From: Bacteroidetes bacterium HGW-Bacteroidetes-1
Lineage (GTDB): Bacteria; Bacteroidota; Bacteroidia; Bacteroidales; F082
Direction: 5' to 3'
DNA length: 64,000 nucleotides
Assembly: GCA_002842755.1 (NCBI GenBank)
Contig: PHDU01000002.1
Coordinates: 62,001-126,000, forward strand
Part shown: positions 8,028 through 17,059 of the stretch, piece by piece
Layout: the number at the start of each line of letters is the position of its first letter
How positions within the stretch are numbered: position 1 is the first letter of the stretch
Notes under the pieces: model-generated
What the model saw: only the letters and a program-made list of their open reading frames with translations
Databases searched by the model: none
Told to the model about the DNA's origin: nothing
Translations under genes and position numbers: made by a program

Positions 8028-10739
8028 CTAATAAACCGAATCTCTTCCTGCGATATGCAACATGCCTTTAATCAGCGTATTAAAATCTTCAGCTTCCAGC
8101 AACTCTTCCAAAAAAAGAATCATTCGGTATTGCCATTTATTTTCAGGATCACTTGGCACGTTGATTCTTTCTTTATCAGTTTGATCCCATCTCAAATTAC
8201 CATCCATAGCAATAAGATCCTGTAAAGGAAAGATAGTCCACATTGCCGGAGAATGCAGGTGTTGGTGAATAACTTCCTGACAAATCCAGGGCTCAGCGAA
8301 ATAAGGTGTCTGGTCGTTGTGACCAAGAATATGGTTATAAAATCGCTGTGTCTTTGTACGGTCTTCTTCCCACCATCCTCTTATGGTTGACATATCATGG
8401 GTTGAGGTTGTACAAACACTCAGGTAAGGCGCATCAGCAGGATGACCAAATTCCACACGGGGGTTTTTTGGCATCCTTTGGATTTCAAGACTCAGAATAT
8501 TAAGTAACCTCATCACCTCAGGTACATTATCTGGAACCATCCCAAGATCCTCTCCACAAACCAGCATTTTTGATGCACCAACTATTGCCGGCAGCTTAGC
8601 GAGCGCATGCTGCTTCCAGAACTCTTCATGTCTTTTATAGAAATATTGCACATACAAATCATTTAAAATTTCCTTTTTATAGTCTTCCAATTCCCGATAA
8701 GAGTATGTAAAATGAAAAGCAATTCGTGGATGATAGGAAGGGTTCTTTGCATATGGATCTTTTACAAACAAAACTTCATTTATAAGACTCATCAAACCAT
8801 CACGGATCACAATTTCCTTGTCAGAAACTTCTTTTGTTACTCCCAAAGGCGAAAAATAGTCATAAATTTTTCTCTGAGTATCAAACTCCGACTTTAGTTC
8901 GTACTGCTCGTAATCAACCTCATTCAGATATTTTCTTCTTACCTCTTCGGTATATTTCCCAAAGAAATCACTCAGGAAATGTTGCCTTATGTATGGTTTT
9001 ACAAGGCGGTCATAATCAAAATAAAGACCTGAATCCTCAATTTCAGTAGTTGTCATGGGTAAGCCAGGCTTAAAGTACCCCAACAACCCATGCAAAGAAT
9101 CTTTAGGAATTTCCCATATTCTAAAAAAGCCCAGGATATGATCAATTCGGTAAGCATCAAAATATTTCTCCATCATAAACAGACGCTTCTTCCACCATGC
9201 AAAGTCATCACCGGCCATCACATCCCAGTTATAAGTAGGGAAACCCCAGTTTTGGCCCATCATTGCAAAATCATCTGGTGGCGCACCGGCCTGACCGTTC
9301 AGGTTGAATAACTGAGGTTCTGTCCAGGCCTCAATACTGTTTGGGCTAATTCCTATTGGAATATCACCTTTGAGTGCAATCCCTTTTGAATGTGCATATT
9401 CTACGACTTCTCTCAATTGTTTATCAAGATGATATTGCTGGAAATAATGAACCGCAATATGTTCATGAAAAGGCTGAGAAGGGTCGGTTAATGCATTTAT
9501 CTGATCCGGAACATACGTTGCATAATCACCCCATTGTCTGAAATCGCTTGTTTTATATTGGTCGCGTAAATAGCAGAAAGCGGCATAAGGTAAAAGCCAA
9601 TCCCTGTTTTCTTCAAAGAAATTTTTATAGTCTTTCTGCCTTGAAACTTCTTTCCAGTTCTGATCAAAAATTAGCTTGAAATAACGCGCTTTAGTTTTTG
9701 TAACTCCAACATAATCAACATGAGGCTTGTCATTAAGGGTGAGCCCCATCTGATAAAATTCTTTCATGAGTTTTTTATCCTTAAGTTCGCCCATGGCAGG
9801 TAAATGCAAATACATTGGATGCAATGCCATTACAGTAATTGATTTATAAGGATAAGAATCGAGCCATGAGTGGGTCGCTACCGTCTCATTGATTGGTAAA
9901 ACCTGAATCATACGCAACCCTGTTTTTGCACACCAATCAACCAACTTTTTAATATCGTTGAATTCACCAACGCCAAAACTCTCTTCAGTTCGCAATGAAA
10001 AAACCGGAATGGCAACACCTGCACCTTTCCAGTTTCCAACGGGATATTTAAAATGTTCATCGTTAACAACCACTACTTGGTCGGATTCATTTGGAACAAT
10101 AGCTGATAACTTTCGGTTTTCACCCTCTTCCCAGGTTGCAATTTTACTGTCTGCGAGGTTAACAATGGCATATTTATAGGATACAGGATAGTTAAAATCA
10201 CGGCTATCCAACTCAATCTCCCATTTTGGAAAGTTTCGGTTACTCATTAGTATAGGATTTTCCCATGCACCGAGTGAAGAAGCACCTCCAACAATAGCCA
10301 TTCCAAATCCTACACCAACGCGTGGCGCAGTGATAGTTATGCGGATTGTCTGGTTTGTTTCACAGGGTATTTTCTGATCAAAAATATTGGAAGGCTTCAT
10401 AATAACTTCAGTGAAAACTTTCGATAGCAAAACTCTTTCAGGATCGACAACAGCATGAAATATATCCCTAATAAGAATTTTCTTATAATCAGAAGTAAGG
10501 ATTGAACGGTTAGGCCCGCCTTCCCAAATCAAAAATCCATTTGCCTCCTGAACAATATATTTATATTCGTAAATACTTGCTTCATGGGCTTCCATCTCTA
10601 CCGACCATTCATTATTGCCCATATAATTCATCTCAAGAGCCGTATGAGGATTCCAATTCCCAAGCAATTCATCAGATCCAACAACATAAACAACTTGTCC
10701 CCAGTTGCTTTTGTATAAAACATTAAATAATATTTTCAT
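8028..10739 (-). CDS. malQ: 4-alpha-glucanotransferase (amylomaltase, GH77) with two starch-binding modules
   Basis: The enzyme transfers alpha-1,4-glucan segments in maltodextrin and glycogen metabolism. Two CBM20-type starch-binding modules occupy the N-terminus: about residues 1-100 (VVGSDELLGNWNPHTALEM) and about 115-240 (GVGFGMAIVGGASSLGAWEN). The GH77 catalytic barrel follows, with the nucleophile region DAYRIDHILGFFRIWEI, the acid/base region LVCGEDLGMVP and the third carboxylate in TSTHDMSTIRGWWEED. The ORF-track start adds nine residues (MCNLSNFAA); the ATG at 10739 is preferred because MKILFNVLYKSNWGQVV is already the first strand of the CBM20 module. The 903-residue length is typical of the CBM20-containing Bacteroidota form, and no signal peptide is present, so it is cytoplasmic. 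Confidence 0.95.
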   Translation of the reverse strand: MKILFNVLYKSNWGQVVYVVGSDELLGNWNPHTALEMNYMGNNEWSVEMEAHEASIYEYKYIVQEANGFLIWEGGPNRSILTSDYKKILIRDIFHAVVDPERVLLSKVFTEVIMKPSNIFDQKIPCETNQTIRITITAPRVGVGFGMAIVGGASSLGAWENPILMSNRNFPKWEIELDSRDFNYPVSYKYAIVNLADSKIATWEEGENRKLSAIVPNESDQVVVVNDEHFKYPVGNWKGAGVAIPVFSLRTEESFGVGEFNDIKKLVDWCAKTGLRMIQVLPINETVATHSWLDSYPYKSITVMALHPMYLHLPAMGELKDKKLMKEFYQMGLTLNDKPHVDYVGVTKTKARYFKLIFDQNWKEVSRQKDYKNFFEENRDWLLPYAAFCYLRDQYKTSDFRQWGDYATYVPDQINALTDPSQPFHEHIAVHYFQQYHLDKQLREVVEYAHSKGIALKGDIPIGISPNSIEAWTEPQLFNLNGQAGAPPDDFAMMGQNWGFPTYNWDVMAGDDFAWWKKRLFMMEKYFDAYRIDHILGFFRIWEIPKDSLHGLLGYFKPGLPMTTTEIEDSGLYFDYDRLVKPYIRQHFLSDFFGKYTEEVRRKYLNEVDYEQYELKSEFDTQRKIYDYFSPLGVTKEVSDKEIVIRDGLMSLINEVLFVKDPYAKNPSYHPRIAFHFTYSYRELEDYKKEILNDLYVQYFYKRHEEFWKQHALAKLPAIVGASKMLVCGEDLGMVPDNVPEVMRLLNILSLEIQRMPKNPRVEFGHPADAPYLSVCTTSTHDMSTIRGWWEEDRTKTQRFYNHILGHNDQTPYFAEPWICQEVIHQHLHSPAMWTIFPLQDLIAMDGNLRWDQTDKERINVPSDPENKWQYRMILFLEELLEAEDFNTLIKGMLHIAGRDSVY

Positions 10740-11195
10740 AGCAGCAAAGTTTGAAAGGTTGCACACGAATTAATTTTCTTGATTATTATGTAAATTTCGT
10801 TCTTTTCTGAAATTAAGACAAGAAAAATTAAGCTTTTCTTAAGAAAAAAAAGTGTGAAACGATTGCATCAGAGAAAACGCTGGATACATATCGTATAACT
10901 TCTAACAAAACAAGGCATTTTTCATCTGCAAGCTAATAAGTTTCAGTCCAAAAGATCAGAATCCGGACTATAACGTTAACTAACGAAGTCATCAGATTCT
11001 AAAGACAAACTGCAATTATTAATAGTGAAAGATAACCCGCAAAACTCACAGGGAATGCTTATTTTGCATGATTAAAGATTCTATATTACCACAAAAAAAA
11101 TCGTTCTTATTTTTCAATCCGCGGGAATTGAATTTAGTAAGTGGAGGGAAATTTTCGATTTCATTTAACTGAGCCTGTCCAGCTTTTATAAAAAC
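10740..11195. other. Intergenic region between malQ and the initiator tRNA
   Basis: No convincing gene is seen in this stretch. It contains an AT-rich segment with the perfect 12-bp palindrome TTTCTTAAGAAA near 10832, which could be an operator, but nothing else supports that. A standard TTG/TAnnTTTG promoter for malQ was not found directly upstream of its start. Confidence 0.3.
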
Positions 11196-11224
11196 AAAAA
11201 AACCGAACAAAGTCCGGCTTTTTT
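11196..11224 (-). terminator. Terminator of the initiator tRNA gene
   Basis: Read on the minus strand, CCGGAC, a TTT loop and GTTCGG form a 6-bp stem (one G-U pair) followed by a run of seven T. It starts a few bases after the tRNA 3' end. Confidence 0.75.
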
Positions 11225-11228
11225 CTTG

Positions 11229-11300
11229 TAGCGGGGGCAGGATTCGAACCTACGACCTTTGGGTTATGAGCCCAACGAGCTGCCTCTGCTCCACCCCGCA
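11229..11300 (-). tRNA. Initiator tRNA-Met (anticodon CAT)
   Basis: The minus strand folds as a cloverleaf. The acceptor stem is GCGGGG with CCCCGC, and an unpaired T1-T72 position precedes it, as expected of initiator tRNAs, which lack a Watson-Crick 1-72 pair. The anticodon arm is TTGGGCTCATAACCCAA with anticodon CAT and the three consecutive G-C pairs (GGG/CCC) that mark initiators. The T arm reads GTAGGTTCGAATCCTGC. The gene is about 72 nt, with no encoded CCA (the next bases are CAA). The sequence closely tracks the E. coli initiator outside the D loop. Confidence 0.95.
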
Positions 11301-11330
11301 GTATTTATTTCCCCTAAGTAAATGGGAGTG

Positions 11331-11361
11331 CAAAGATAATTTTTGTTTCTTTGCAAAACAA
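11331..11361 (-). promoter_or_regulatory. Putative promoter of the initiator tRNA
   Basis: On the minus strand TTG is followed after 20 nt by TATCTTTG, matching the Bacteroidota consensus. The -7 box lies about 30 bp before the tRNA 5' end. The start of era on the opposite strand is nearby, so the region is a compact divergent promoter. Confidence 0.55.
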
Positions 11362-11386
11362 GAATTTTTTCTAATATTTTTTATTC

Positions 11387-12271
11387 ATGACGCATAAAGC
11401 AGGCTATGTCAACATCATAGGCAATCCAAACGTTGGCAAATCCACCCTGATGAATGTACTTGTCGGTGAAAAGCTCTCGATTATTACCTCTAAAGCTCAA
11501 ACTACACGACATCGTATCCTTGGAATTGTTAACAGCGATGACTATCAAATCATTTTCTCTGATACTCCGGGTATCATCAACAAGCCTGCATATAAAATGC
11601 ACGAAGTGATGAACAGTTATGTAAATTTGGCATTGATTGATGCTGATCTAATCATGTTTGTAGTTGATGTGACAGAAAAATCAGAATATGAGGAAACGAT
11701 CAGTAAAATAAGAAATGCTGATGTGCCCATTTTTGTAATATTGAATAAAATTGATTTGTCGTCTCAGACTGAAGTCGCAGCGATGATTTTAAACTGGGAG
11801 CAAACTTTGCCAGGCGCAAAAGTATTTCCGGTTTCGGCCTCACTATCATTCAACACTGCTGGATTATTAGACCGGATTCTTGAGATACTGCCTGAATCGC
11901 CTCCCTATTTTCCAAAAGATGAACTCACGGATAAATCGACGCGATTTTTTGTGACAGAAATAATCAGGGAAAAAATCCTTATCAACTATAAGCAGGAAAT
12001 TCCATATTCGGTTGAGGTAGCGGTTGAAGCATATGAAGAAAGTGAAAAATTAGTGCGTATTCAGGCAACAATTTATGCCTCCCGTGATTCACAGAAAGCA
12101 ATTATTATTGGTAAATTTGGAAGTGCCATTAAAAGGGTTGGAACAACAGCAAGAATTGATATAGAGGCATTTATCGGGAAAAAAGTATTTCTGGAACTCA
12201 ACGTAAAAGTAAACAAAGACTGGCGCGATAATGATAATTCACTCAAACGCTTCGGTTATGAAGCTTATTAA
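11387..12271 (+). CDS. era: GTPase Era
   Basis: Era is an essential GTPase that binds 16S rRNA during 30S subunit maturation. The GTPase domain (about 1-175) has all motifs: G1 GNPNVGKST, the Thr of TTRHR, G3 DTPG, G4 NKID and G5 SAS. The KH domain (about 200-290) contains the loop IIGKFGSAIKRVGTTARIDI. The length of 294 aa is normal. The ATG at 11387 directly begins the family sequence MTHKAGYVNIIGNPN. It lies about 110 bp upstream of der on the same strand, with a strong intercistronic hairpin between them. Confidence 0.97.
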   Translation: MTHKAGYVNIIGNPNVGKSTLMNVLVGEKLSIITSKAQTTRHRILGIVNSDDYQIIFSDTPGIINKPAYKMHEVMNSYVNLALIDADLIMFVVDVTEKSEYEETISKIRNADVPIFVILNKIDLSSQTEVAAMILNWEQTLPGAKVFPVSASLSFNTAGLLDRILEILPESPPYFPKDELTDKSTRFFVTEIIREKILINYKQEIPYSVEVAVEAYEESEKLVRIQATIYASRDSQKAIIIGKFGSAIKRVGTTARIDIEAFIGKKVFLELNVKVNKDWRDNDNSLKRFGYEAY

Positions 12272-12322
12272 AGCTACAGAAATCATTAAAGAAATTTTAT
12301 AGGTTATTTATTCATTAGATGG

Positions 12323-12357
12323 TAGTTATTGGAGTATTAAAAAATACTCAATAACTA
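12323..12357 (+). promoter_or_regulatory. Intercistronic stem-loop between era and der
   Basis: TAGTTATTGGAGTATT, AAAA and AATACTCAATAACTA form a 15-bp stem with one bulged G and a four-A loop. No U-run follows, so it is not a canonical terminator. It ends 27 bp before the der ATG and may affect mRNA processing, stability or der translation. Confidence 0.6.
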
Positions 12358-12384
12358 AGATACATTACGAAAGATTTAGATGAA

Positions 12385-13692
12385 ATGGGAAATATTGTTG
12401 CAATTGTAGGAAGACCTAATGTAGGCAAATCAACACTTTTCAACCGTCTGGTTCAAACGCGACAGGCCATTGTTGAAGAAACCGCTGGTGTCACCCGTGA
12501 CAGACATTATGGAAAAAGCGACTGGAACGGAAAAAGTTTTTCGTTGATTGATACCGGTGGATATGTTGTTGGATCGGATGATCAGTTCGAGAAGGAAATT
12601 CGTAAACAAGCCCAATTAGCCATTGAGGAAGCAGATTTAATCATGTTTGTTGTTGATGCCCATGAAGGGATGCACGTGCTTGATCAGGAAGTATCGAACA
12701 TTTTAAGGCAATCGAAACGTACTATTTTACTTGTTGCAAATAAAGTAGATAACAACGAGAGAATTGCTCAGGCTCAGGAGTTTTATGCATTGGGTTTGGG
12801 TGAGGTTTATCCTATTTCTGCTGTAAGCGGAAGTGGAACAGGCGATTTACTGGACGAGCTTGTTAAGCTTTTACCCGAGGAGCACACCGAGGAAGACCTT
12901 GGAATACCCAGATTTACAGTTGTTGGCAGGCCCAATGTTGGAAAATCCTCTCTTGTAAATGCTTTTCTCGGTGTTGATCGTAATATTGTAACTGATGTTG
13001 CCGGCACAACCCGTGATGCAGTTCATACAAGATTCAATGCATTTAATATGGACTTTATCCTTGTTGATACTGCTGGCATACGTAAAAAAGCAAAGGTTTC
13101 CGAAAATATTGAATTCTATTCTGTGATGCGCGCTATCAGAGCCATTGAAGAGAGTGATGTGGTTATGATGCTCATCGATGCGTCAACTGGATTAGAGTCG
13201 CAGGATATCAATATTTTACGGCTGGCCCTTAAAAACCGTAAAGGACTTGTGATTGTTGTCAACAAATGGGACCTTATCGAGAAAGATGCCAACACACATC
13301 TTCGTTTTGAACAGCAAATCAAGGAAAAAATGGCGCCATTTAGTGATGTGCCGATTGTATTTACCTCAGTGATTCAAAAACAGAGAATATATAAAGCGCT
13401 TGAGTTAGCCCATGAGGTTTATGAAAATCGAAAACGACAAATTTCAACTTCAGTTTTGAATGAAGTTTTACTTCCAATTATTCAGGCATCGCCACCACCT
13501 ACAGCACCCAGAGGTCAATATATTAAAATCAAATACATCACCCAGTTAAGAACTTCGACACCTCAATTTGTTTTTTTCTGTAATTTTCCAAATGATGTTA
13601 AAGATAGTTACAGTCGTTTTCTTGAAAATAAAATCAGAGAAAAATTTAACTTTAGCGGAGTTCCGGTTCAAATTTATTTCAGGCAAAAATGA
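12385..13692 (+). CDS. der: Ribosome biogenesis GTPase Der (EngA)
   Basis: Der is a double-GTPase factor for 50S subunit assembly. The first G domain starts at residue 3 ([14 protein letters not shown], then DTGG, NKVD) and the second near 173 ([13 protein letters not shown], then DTAG, NKWD). The C-terminal KH-like domain reads [20 protein letters not shown] and ends [13 protein letters not shown]. The 435-residue length is standard and all G motifs are intact. Its last codon overlaps the ATG of the S4-domain gene (ATGA overlap), which implies translational coupling. Confidence 0.97.
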   Translation: MGNIVAIVGRPNVGKSTLFNRLVQTRQAIVEETAGVTRDRHYGKSDWNGKSFSLIDTGGYVVGSDDQFEKEIRKQAQLAIEEADLIMFVVDAHEGMHVLDQEVSNILRQSKRTILLVANKVDNNERIAQAQEFYALGLGEVYPISAVSGSGTGDLLDELVKLLPEEHTEEDLGIPRFTVVGRPNVGKSSLVNAFLGVDRNIVTDVAGTTRDAVHTRFNAFNMDFILVDTAGIRKKAKVSENIEFYSVMRAIRAIEESDVVMMLIDASTGLESQDINILRLALKNRKGLVIVVNKWDLIEKDANTHLRFEQQIKEKMAPFSDVPIVFTSVIQKQRIYKALELAHEVYENRKRQISTSVLNEVLLPIIQASPPPTAPRGQYIKIKYITQLRTSTPQFVFFCNFPNDVKDSYSRFLENKIREKFNFSGVPVQIYFRQK

Positions 13693-14069
13693 GTGAAACT
13701 GTTCGAATTGATAAATGGCTTTGGGTTGTAAGACTTTATAAAACCCGAACGCTTGCAGGAGAAGCATGTCGCGGTGGAAAAGTGAAAATGGATGGACATG
13801 CGATTAAAGCATCTAAAGAAATTAAAGTTGGCGACATAATTGAAGTACATTTGCCCCTTGTTAATAAAACCATCGAGGTAAAAAACCTTGGAACAAACAG
13901 GGTTTCAGCCAAATTGGTTGAAAACTTACTTTTGGACCATACCCCTGCTGAAGAATACGAAAGAGTTCAGTTGATGAAAGAGTTTAATGTTGAGAGAAGA
14001 CAGCGCGGATTGGGACGCCCGACGAAAAAAGACAGACGCGAAATTGATCATCTTAAGGAAAACAATTAA
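13689..14069 (+). CDS. S4-domain RNA-binding protein (Hsp15/HslR-like)
   Basis: This 126-residue basic protein opens with a canonical S4 RNA-binding domain ([20 protein letters not shown], then [17 protein letters not shown]) like that of Hsp15, which recycles aberrant 50S subunits carrying nascent peptidyl-tRNA. The C-terminal tail ([22 protein letters not shown]) is strongly positive, as in Hsp15. The ATG overlaps the der stop by 4 bp, so translation is probably coupled and a ribosome-related role fits the neighbourhood. Assignment to hslR rather than another short S4 protein is likely but not certain. Confidence 0.88.
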   Translation: MSETVRIDKWLWVVRLYKTRTLAGEACRGGKVKMDGHAIKASKEIKVGDIIEVHLPLVNKTIEVKNLGTNRVSAKLVENLLLDHTPAEEYERVQLMKEFNVERRQRGLGRPTKKDRREIDHLKENN

Positions 14070-14128
14070 CAAGTATTCCGGAACAATTTTCCGTGAGCCA
14101 GACAACATTTTTAAACCAAAAGAATAAC

Positions 14129-15163
14129 ATGAAAAAAAATATTTTACTATTCATTAGCAGCATGATATTGGCTGTTTTAGCAAGCAGTTGCCAAAATGGT
14201 TTACAAAATTTAAAACAGCCCAACAACGGTATCACCATTGCATATTACAATATCGAGAACCTCTTCGACACCATTAACGATCCAAAAATTAATGATGAAG
14301 ATTTTCTTCCAAACGCTAAGGTCAAATGGAATAGTGAGCGCTATTACGCTAAACTCGATAATATTGCAAAAGTTATAGCTGCAATGGATACGCTCGATTT
14401 CCCTCATATAGTTGGGCTTGAGGAGATTGAAAATTTAGCTGTATTAAAGGATTTGATTGCCAATAAACACATCAAGAAAGCAGCATATGAAATTATTCAC
14501 ATAGAAGACCATGATCCGCGTGGCATTGAAGTTGCGATGCTATATCAACCAAAGTATTTCAGAATTGCACATACCCAGGCCATTCCGGTATTTCTGGAAG
14601 GATATGAACGAAGCAACCGACATATTCTATACGTCAAAGGCACAATTGCTACAGGCGATACGCTTCATTTATTTGTTAATCACTGGACCTCACGTTACGG
14701 TGGTAAAGAAGAGACAATTCCTGCAAGAACCGGTACTGCAAACGTTCTTCGTTATAGTATTGATTCGCTCTTTGCCATTAACCCATCAAGCAATATTATC
14801 ATTGGTGGTGATTTTAATGATAACCCTGATGATGCGAGCATTTTTTCTTTCCTAAAGGCTTATGCTCCAAGCGAGGAAACCGCTCAGGCAACTTTATATA
14901 ACCTTGCCATGAAAACCTATCTGGAGGGCAATGGCACGTTGTATTATGATGGCTGGGATTGTTTCGACCAGATCATTGTTTCTTCGGCATTGTTGCAAAA
15001 TGGAAAACTGAAGGCCGGTCCGCTTGAAATAATTAAAAAAGACTGGATGCTTTTTAAACCTCGTGATGGTGAGGCAAGACCAAACCGAACTGCTTCAGGA
15101 AGCAGATACTTTGGCGGATTCAGTGATCACCTTCCGGTAATGGTACGGCTGCAAAAACAGTAA
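14129..15163 (+). CDS. Endonuclease/exonuclease/phosphatase family lipoprotein
   Basis: The ORF track starts at a GTG (14093), but the ATG at 14129 begins a clear lipoprotein signal (MKKNILLFISSMILAVLASSC) and is preferred, giving 344 aa. The rest is the EEP fold: ITIAYYNIENLFDTINDP with the metal-binding Asn, GLEEIENL with the metal-binding Glu, the catalytic GGDFNDNPDD and the C-terminal FGGFSDHLPVMV His motif. Close relatives are annotated as endonuclease or metal-dependent hydrolase; the substrate may be DNA, RNA or a phospholipid headgroup. Being lipidated, it acts in the envelope or outside the cell. It follows the S4 gene by about 60 bp. Confidence 0.87.
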   Translation: MKKNILLFISSMILAVLASSCQNGLQNLKQPNNGITIAYYNIENLFDTINDPKINDEDFLPNAKVKWNSERYYAKLDNIAKVIAAMDTLDFPHIVGLEEIENLAVLKDLIANKHIKKAAYEIIHIEDHDPRGIEVAMLYQPKYFRIAHTQAIPVFLEGYERSNRHILYVKGTIATGDTLHLFVNHWTSRYGGKEETIPARTGTANVLRYSIDSLFAINPSSNIIIGGDFNDNPDDASIFSFLKAYAPSEETAQATLYNLAMKTYLEGNGTLYYDGWDCFDQIIVSSALLQNGKLKAGPLEIIKKDWMLFKPRDGEARPNRTASGSRYFGGFSDHLPVMVRLQKQ

Positions 15164-15214
15164 CGGGTCTTTTGAGTCGACAAATGAAATTGTCAGATTT
15201 TACAACCTCGGCAA

Positions 15215-15673
15215 TCATGGAATTGTGATCTTCATTGCTTCTGATTCACTGATGACAGAACCATTCTCGTCCCACCATGTCCATTTTCCGACTCTTTCAC
15301 CTAACATGTAAGTACCTTCGATGAATTTTCTGCCATTTGGGTGATACACGATTCCCTTACCGTGTCGCAAACCCTTCTGAAAAGCCCCTTCACTCCAAAG
15401 CGTTCCATCCTCAAAATAAGACTTCCACATGCCATGGCGCACCTCGTTTTCAAGTGGACCTTCCATGCTCTTTATTCCATTGGAGTGATACTGTATTTCT
15501 TTCACCGCAGTTTTTACACTATCAACAACCAGAAAAAGCCTGACGACACGCGGTTGTCCATTGTCCCAAATTTCAACGATTTCAGTATCAGAAGGGATAG
15601 GTTCAGTTACATTTCTAATACAACTCACTGCCAAAAAAACAATTAAAGAATAAAAAGCGATTGATTTAAGCAT
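15215..15673 (-). CDS. MORN/YwqK-like repeat lipoprotein
   Basis: The ORF track begins eight codons upstream, but the ATG at 15673 gives MLKSIAFYSLIVFLAVSC, a lipoprotein signal peptide with its Cys, and avoids overlapping pyrC. The mature protein consists of consecutive MORN-like repeats of the YwqK type: QYHSNGIKSMEGPLENEVRHG, YFEDGTLWSEGAFQKGLRHG, YHPNGRKFIEGTYMLGERVG and WWDENGSVISE. In other bacteria such repeats are annotated as toxin-antitoxin antitoxins, but in lipid-anchored Bacteroidota proteins the function is unknown, and no toxin gene is adjacent here. It follows dihydroorotase by 13 bp and is probably the last gene of that operon. Confidence 0.8.
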   Translation of the reverse strand: MLKSIAFYSLIVFLAVSCIRNVTEPIPSDTEIVEIWDNGQPRVVRLFLVVDSVKTAVKEIQYHSNGIKSMEGPLENEVRHGMWKSYFEDGTLWSEGAFQKGLRHGKGIVYHPNGRKFIEGTYMLGERVGKWTWWDENGSVISESEAMKITIP

Positions 15674-15686
15674 TTCCAACAATCCT

Positions 15687-17039
15687 TTACCTGACAAATT
15701 TTAGACGCATCCCTTTATGGTTGTCGTAAACAACGCCGTTTTCATAAACAAGATTTCCATTCACAAATGTATGTGTTACTGACGATCTTAAGTATTGCCC
15801 TTCGAGTGGTGACCAGCCACATTTGTACATAATGTTGTCACTGCTAACGATTGAAGGCTTGTCAAGGTCAAGTAATACAAGATCAGCATAATAACCTTCG
15901 CGAACAAACCCCCGGTTTTCAATATTAAATGCGATAGCCGGATTATGGCACATCTTTTCCACAATTTTCTCAAGACTAATTCTACCTTCATGGTAGAATT
16001 CAAGCATGGCTGGCAAAAGATGCTGAACCATTGGTCCACCTGAAGGACAAGAGAAATAAGGGGCTGACTTTTCATCAAATGAATGAGGAGCATGGTCAGT
16101 AGCAATTACATCAAGACGATCGTCGAGCAGGGCTTTCCAAAGTGCTTCTCTATCGGCAGCAGACTTTACTGCCGGATTCCATTTGATTAGATTTCCCTTT
16201 TTGTGATAATCTTCATCTGAGAACCAAAGGTGATGCAAACATACTTCTGCTGTAATTCTCTTCTCAGACAATGAACTGCTATTTGAAAACAGGTTCATTT
16301 CCAAAGCAGAAGAAAGATGTAAAACATGCAATCGTGTATTATAATGTTCTGCTAATTCAACAGCTTCAACAGAAGAGCGGTAACAAGCCTCTGTATTACG
16401 TATCAATGGGTGAATGGATGGATTGGCATCTTTGCCAAACTGTTTCATAAAAGCAGTAACATTTGCCTGCACTGTGGGTTCGTGTTCACAATGAACGGCT
16501 ACAAGGCAAGGAGCTTCTGCAAAAATTCGTTGCAAAGATTGCTTGTTATCAACAAGCATATTGCCCGTGCTGGAACCCATAAAGACTTTAATCCCGCAGA
16601 TCATAGCAGGATCAGCTTTAATTACCTCGCTAATATTATCGTTAGATGCACCAAGATAGAAAGAGTAGTTGGCAGGAGATTTTTCTGCTGCAATCTGATA
16701 TTTTTCTTCAAGTAAAATATTTGATAAAGCATTTGGAATAGTGTTTGGCATCTCCATGAAGCTTGTAATCCCACCTGCAATGGCAGCGCGGCTTTCGGTA
16801 TAGATATCGCCTTTATATGTTAATCCAGGCTCTCTGAAATGTACTTGATCGTCGATTACTCCCGGGATAAGCACCTTGCCTTTTGCATCAATCTGATACC
16901 AAGAGAAATATTCTTCAGGCAAAATACTTCCTTCTGATAAAATTGCTTTGATCAACCCATCAGCAATTGCAACATCGGCTTTGATGGTTTTACCTTCGTT
17001 TACTAAAGTGGCATGCCGAATAAGATATGGAGTGCTCAT
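15687..17039 (-). CDS. pyrC: Dihydroorotase
   Basis: This cytosolic amidohydrolase cyclises N-carbamoyl-aspartate to dihydroorotate in de novo pyrimidine synthesis. Family motifs are present in order: VIDDQVHFREPGLT (metal site), GGITSFMEMPNT, GIKVFMGSSTGNM with the lysine that is usually carboxylated, HCEHE, LHVLHLSS and the catalytic Asp in IATDHAPHS. The first metal motif is DxQVH rather than the usual HxH, so one histidine ligand is replaced by Gln; this variant is, as I recall, typical of Bacteroidota dihydroorotases. The length of 450 aa fits the class I form. It lies between the mannosyltransferase (20 bp upstream) and the MORN lipoprotein. Confidence 0.94.
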   Translation of the reverse strand: MSTPYLIRHATLVNEGKTIKADVAIADGLIKAILSEGSILPEEYFSWYQIDAKGKVLIPGVIDDQVHFREPGLTYKGDIYTESRAAIAGGITSFMEMPNTIPNALSNILLEEKYQIAAEKSPANYSFYLGASNDNISEVIKADPAMICGIKVFMGSSTGNMLVDNKQSLQRIFAEAPCLVAVHCEHEPTVQANVTAFMKQFGKDANPSIHPLIRNTEACYRSSVEAVELAEHYNTRLHVLHLSSALEMNLFSNSSSLSEKRITAEVCLHHLWFSDEDYHKKGNLIKWNPAVKSAADREALWKALLDDRLDVIATDHAPHSFDEKSAPYFSCPSGGPMVQHLLPAMLEFYHEGRISLEKIVEKMCHNPAIAFNIENRGFVREGYYADLVLLDLDKPSIVSSDNIMYKCGWSPLEGQYLRSSVTHTFVNGNLVYENGVVYDNHKGMRLKFVR

Positions 17040-17059
17040 GAAGGTTTCTTTTGAAAGTA

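Noticed and set aside
15215-15673. Toxin-antitoxin system suggested by the YwqK-like repeats
   Set aside because: No toxin gene is adjacent and the protein is a lipoprotein in a biosynthetic operon, so an antitoxin role is not supported.
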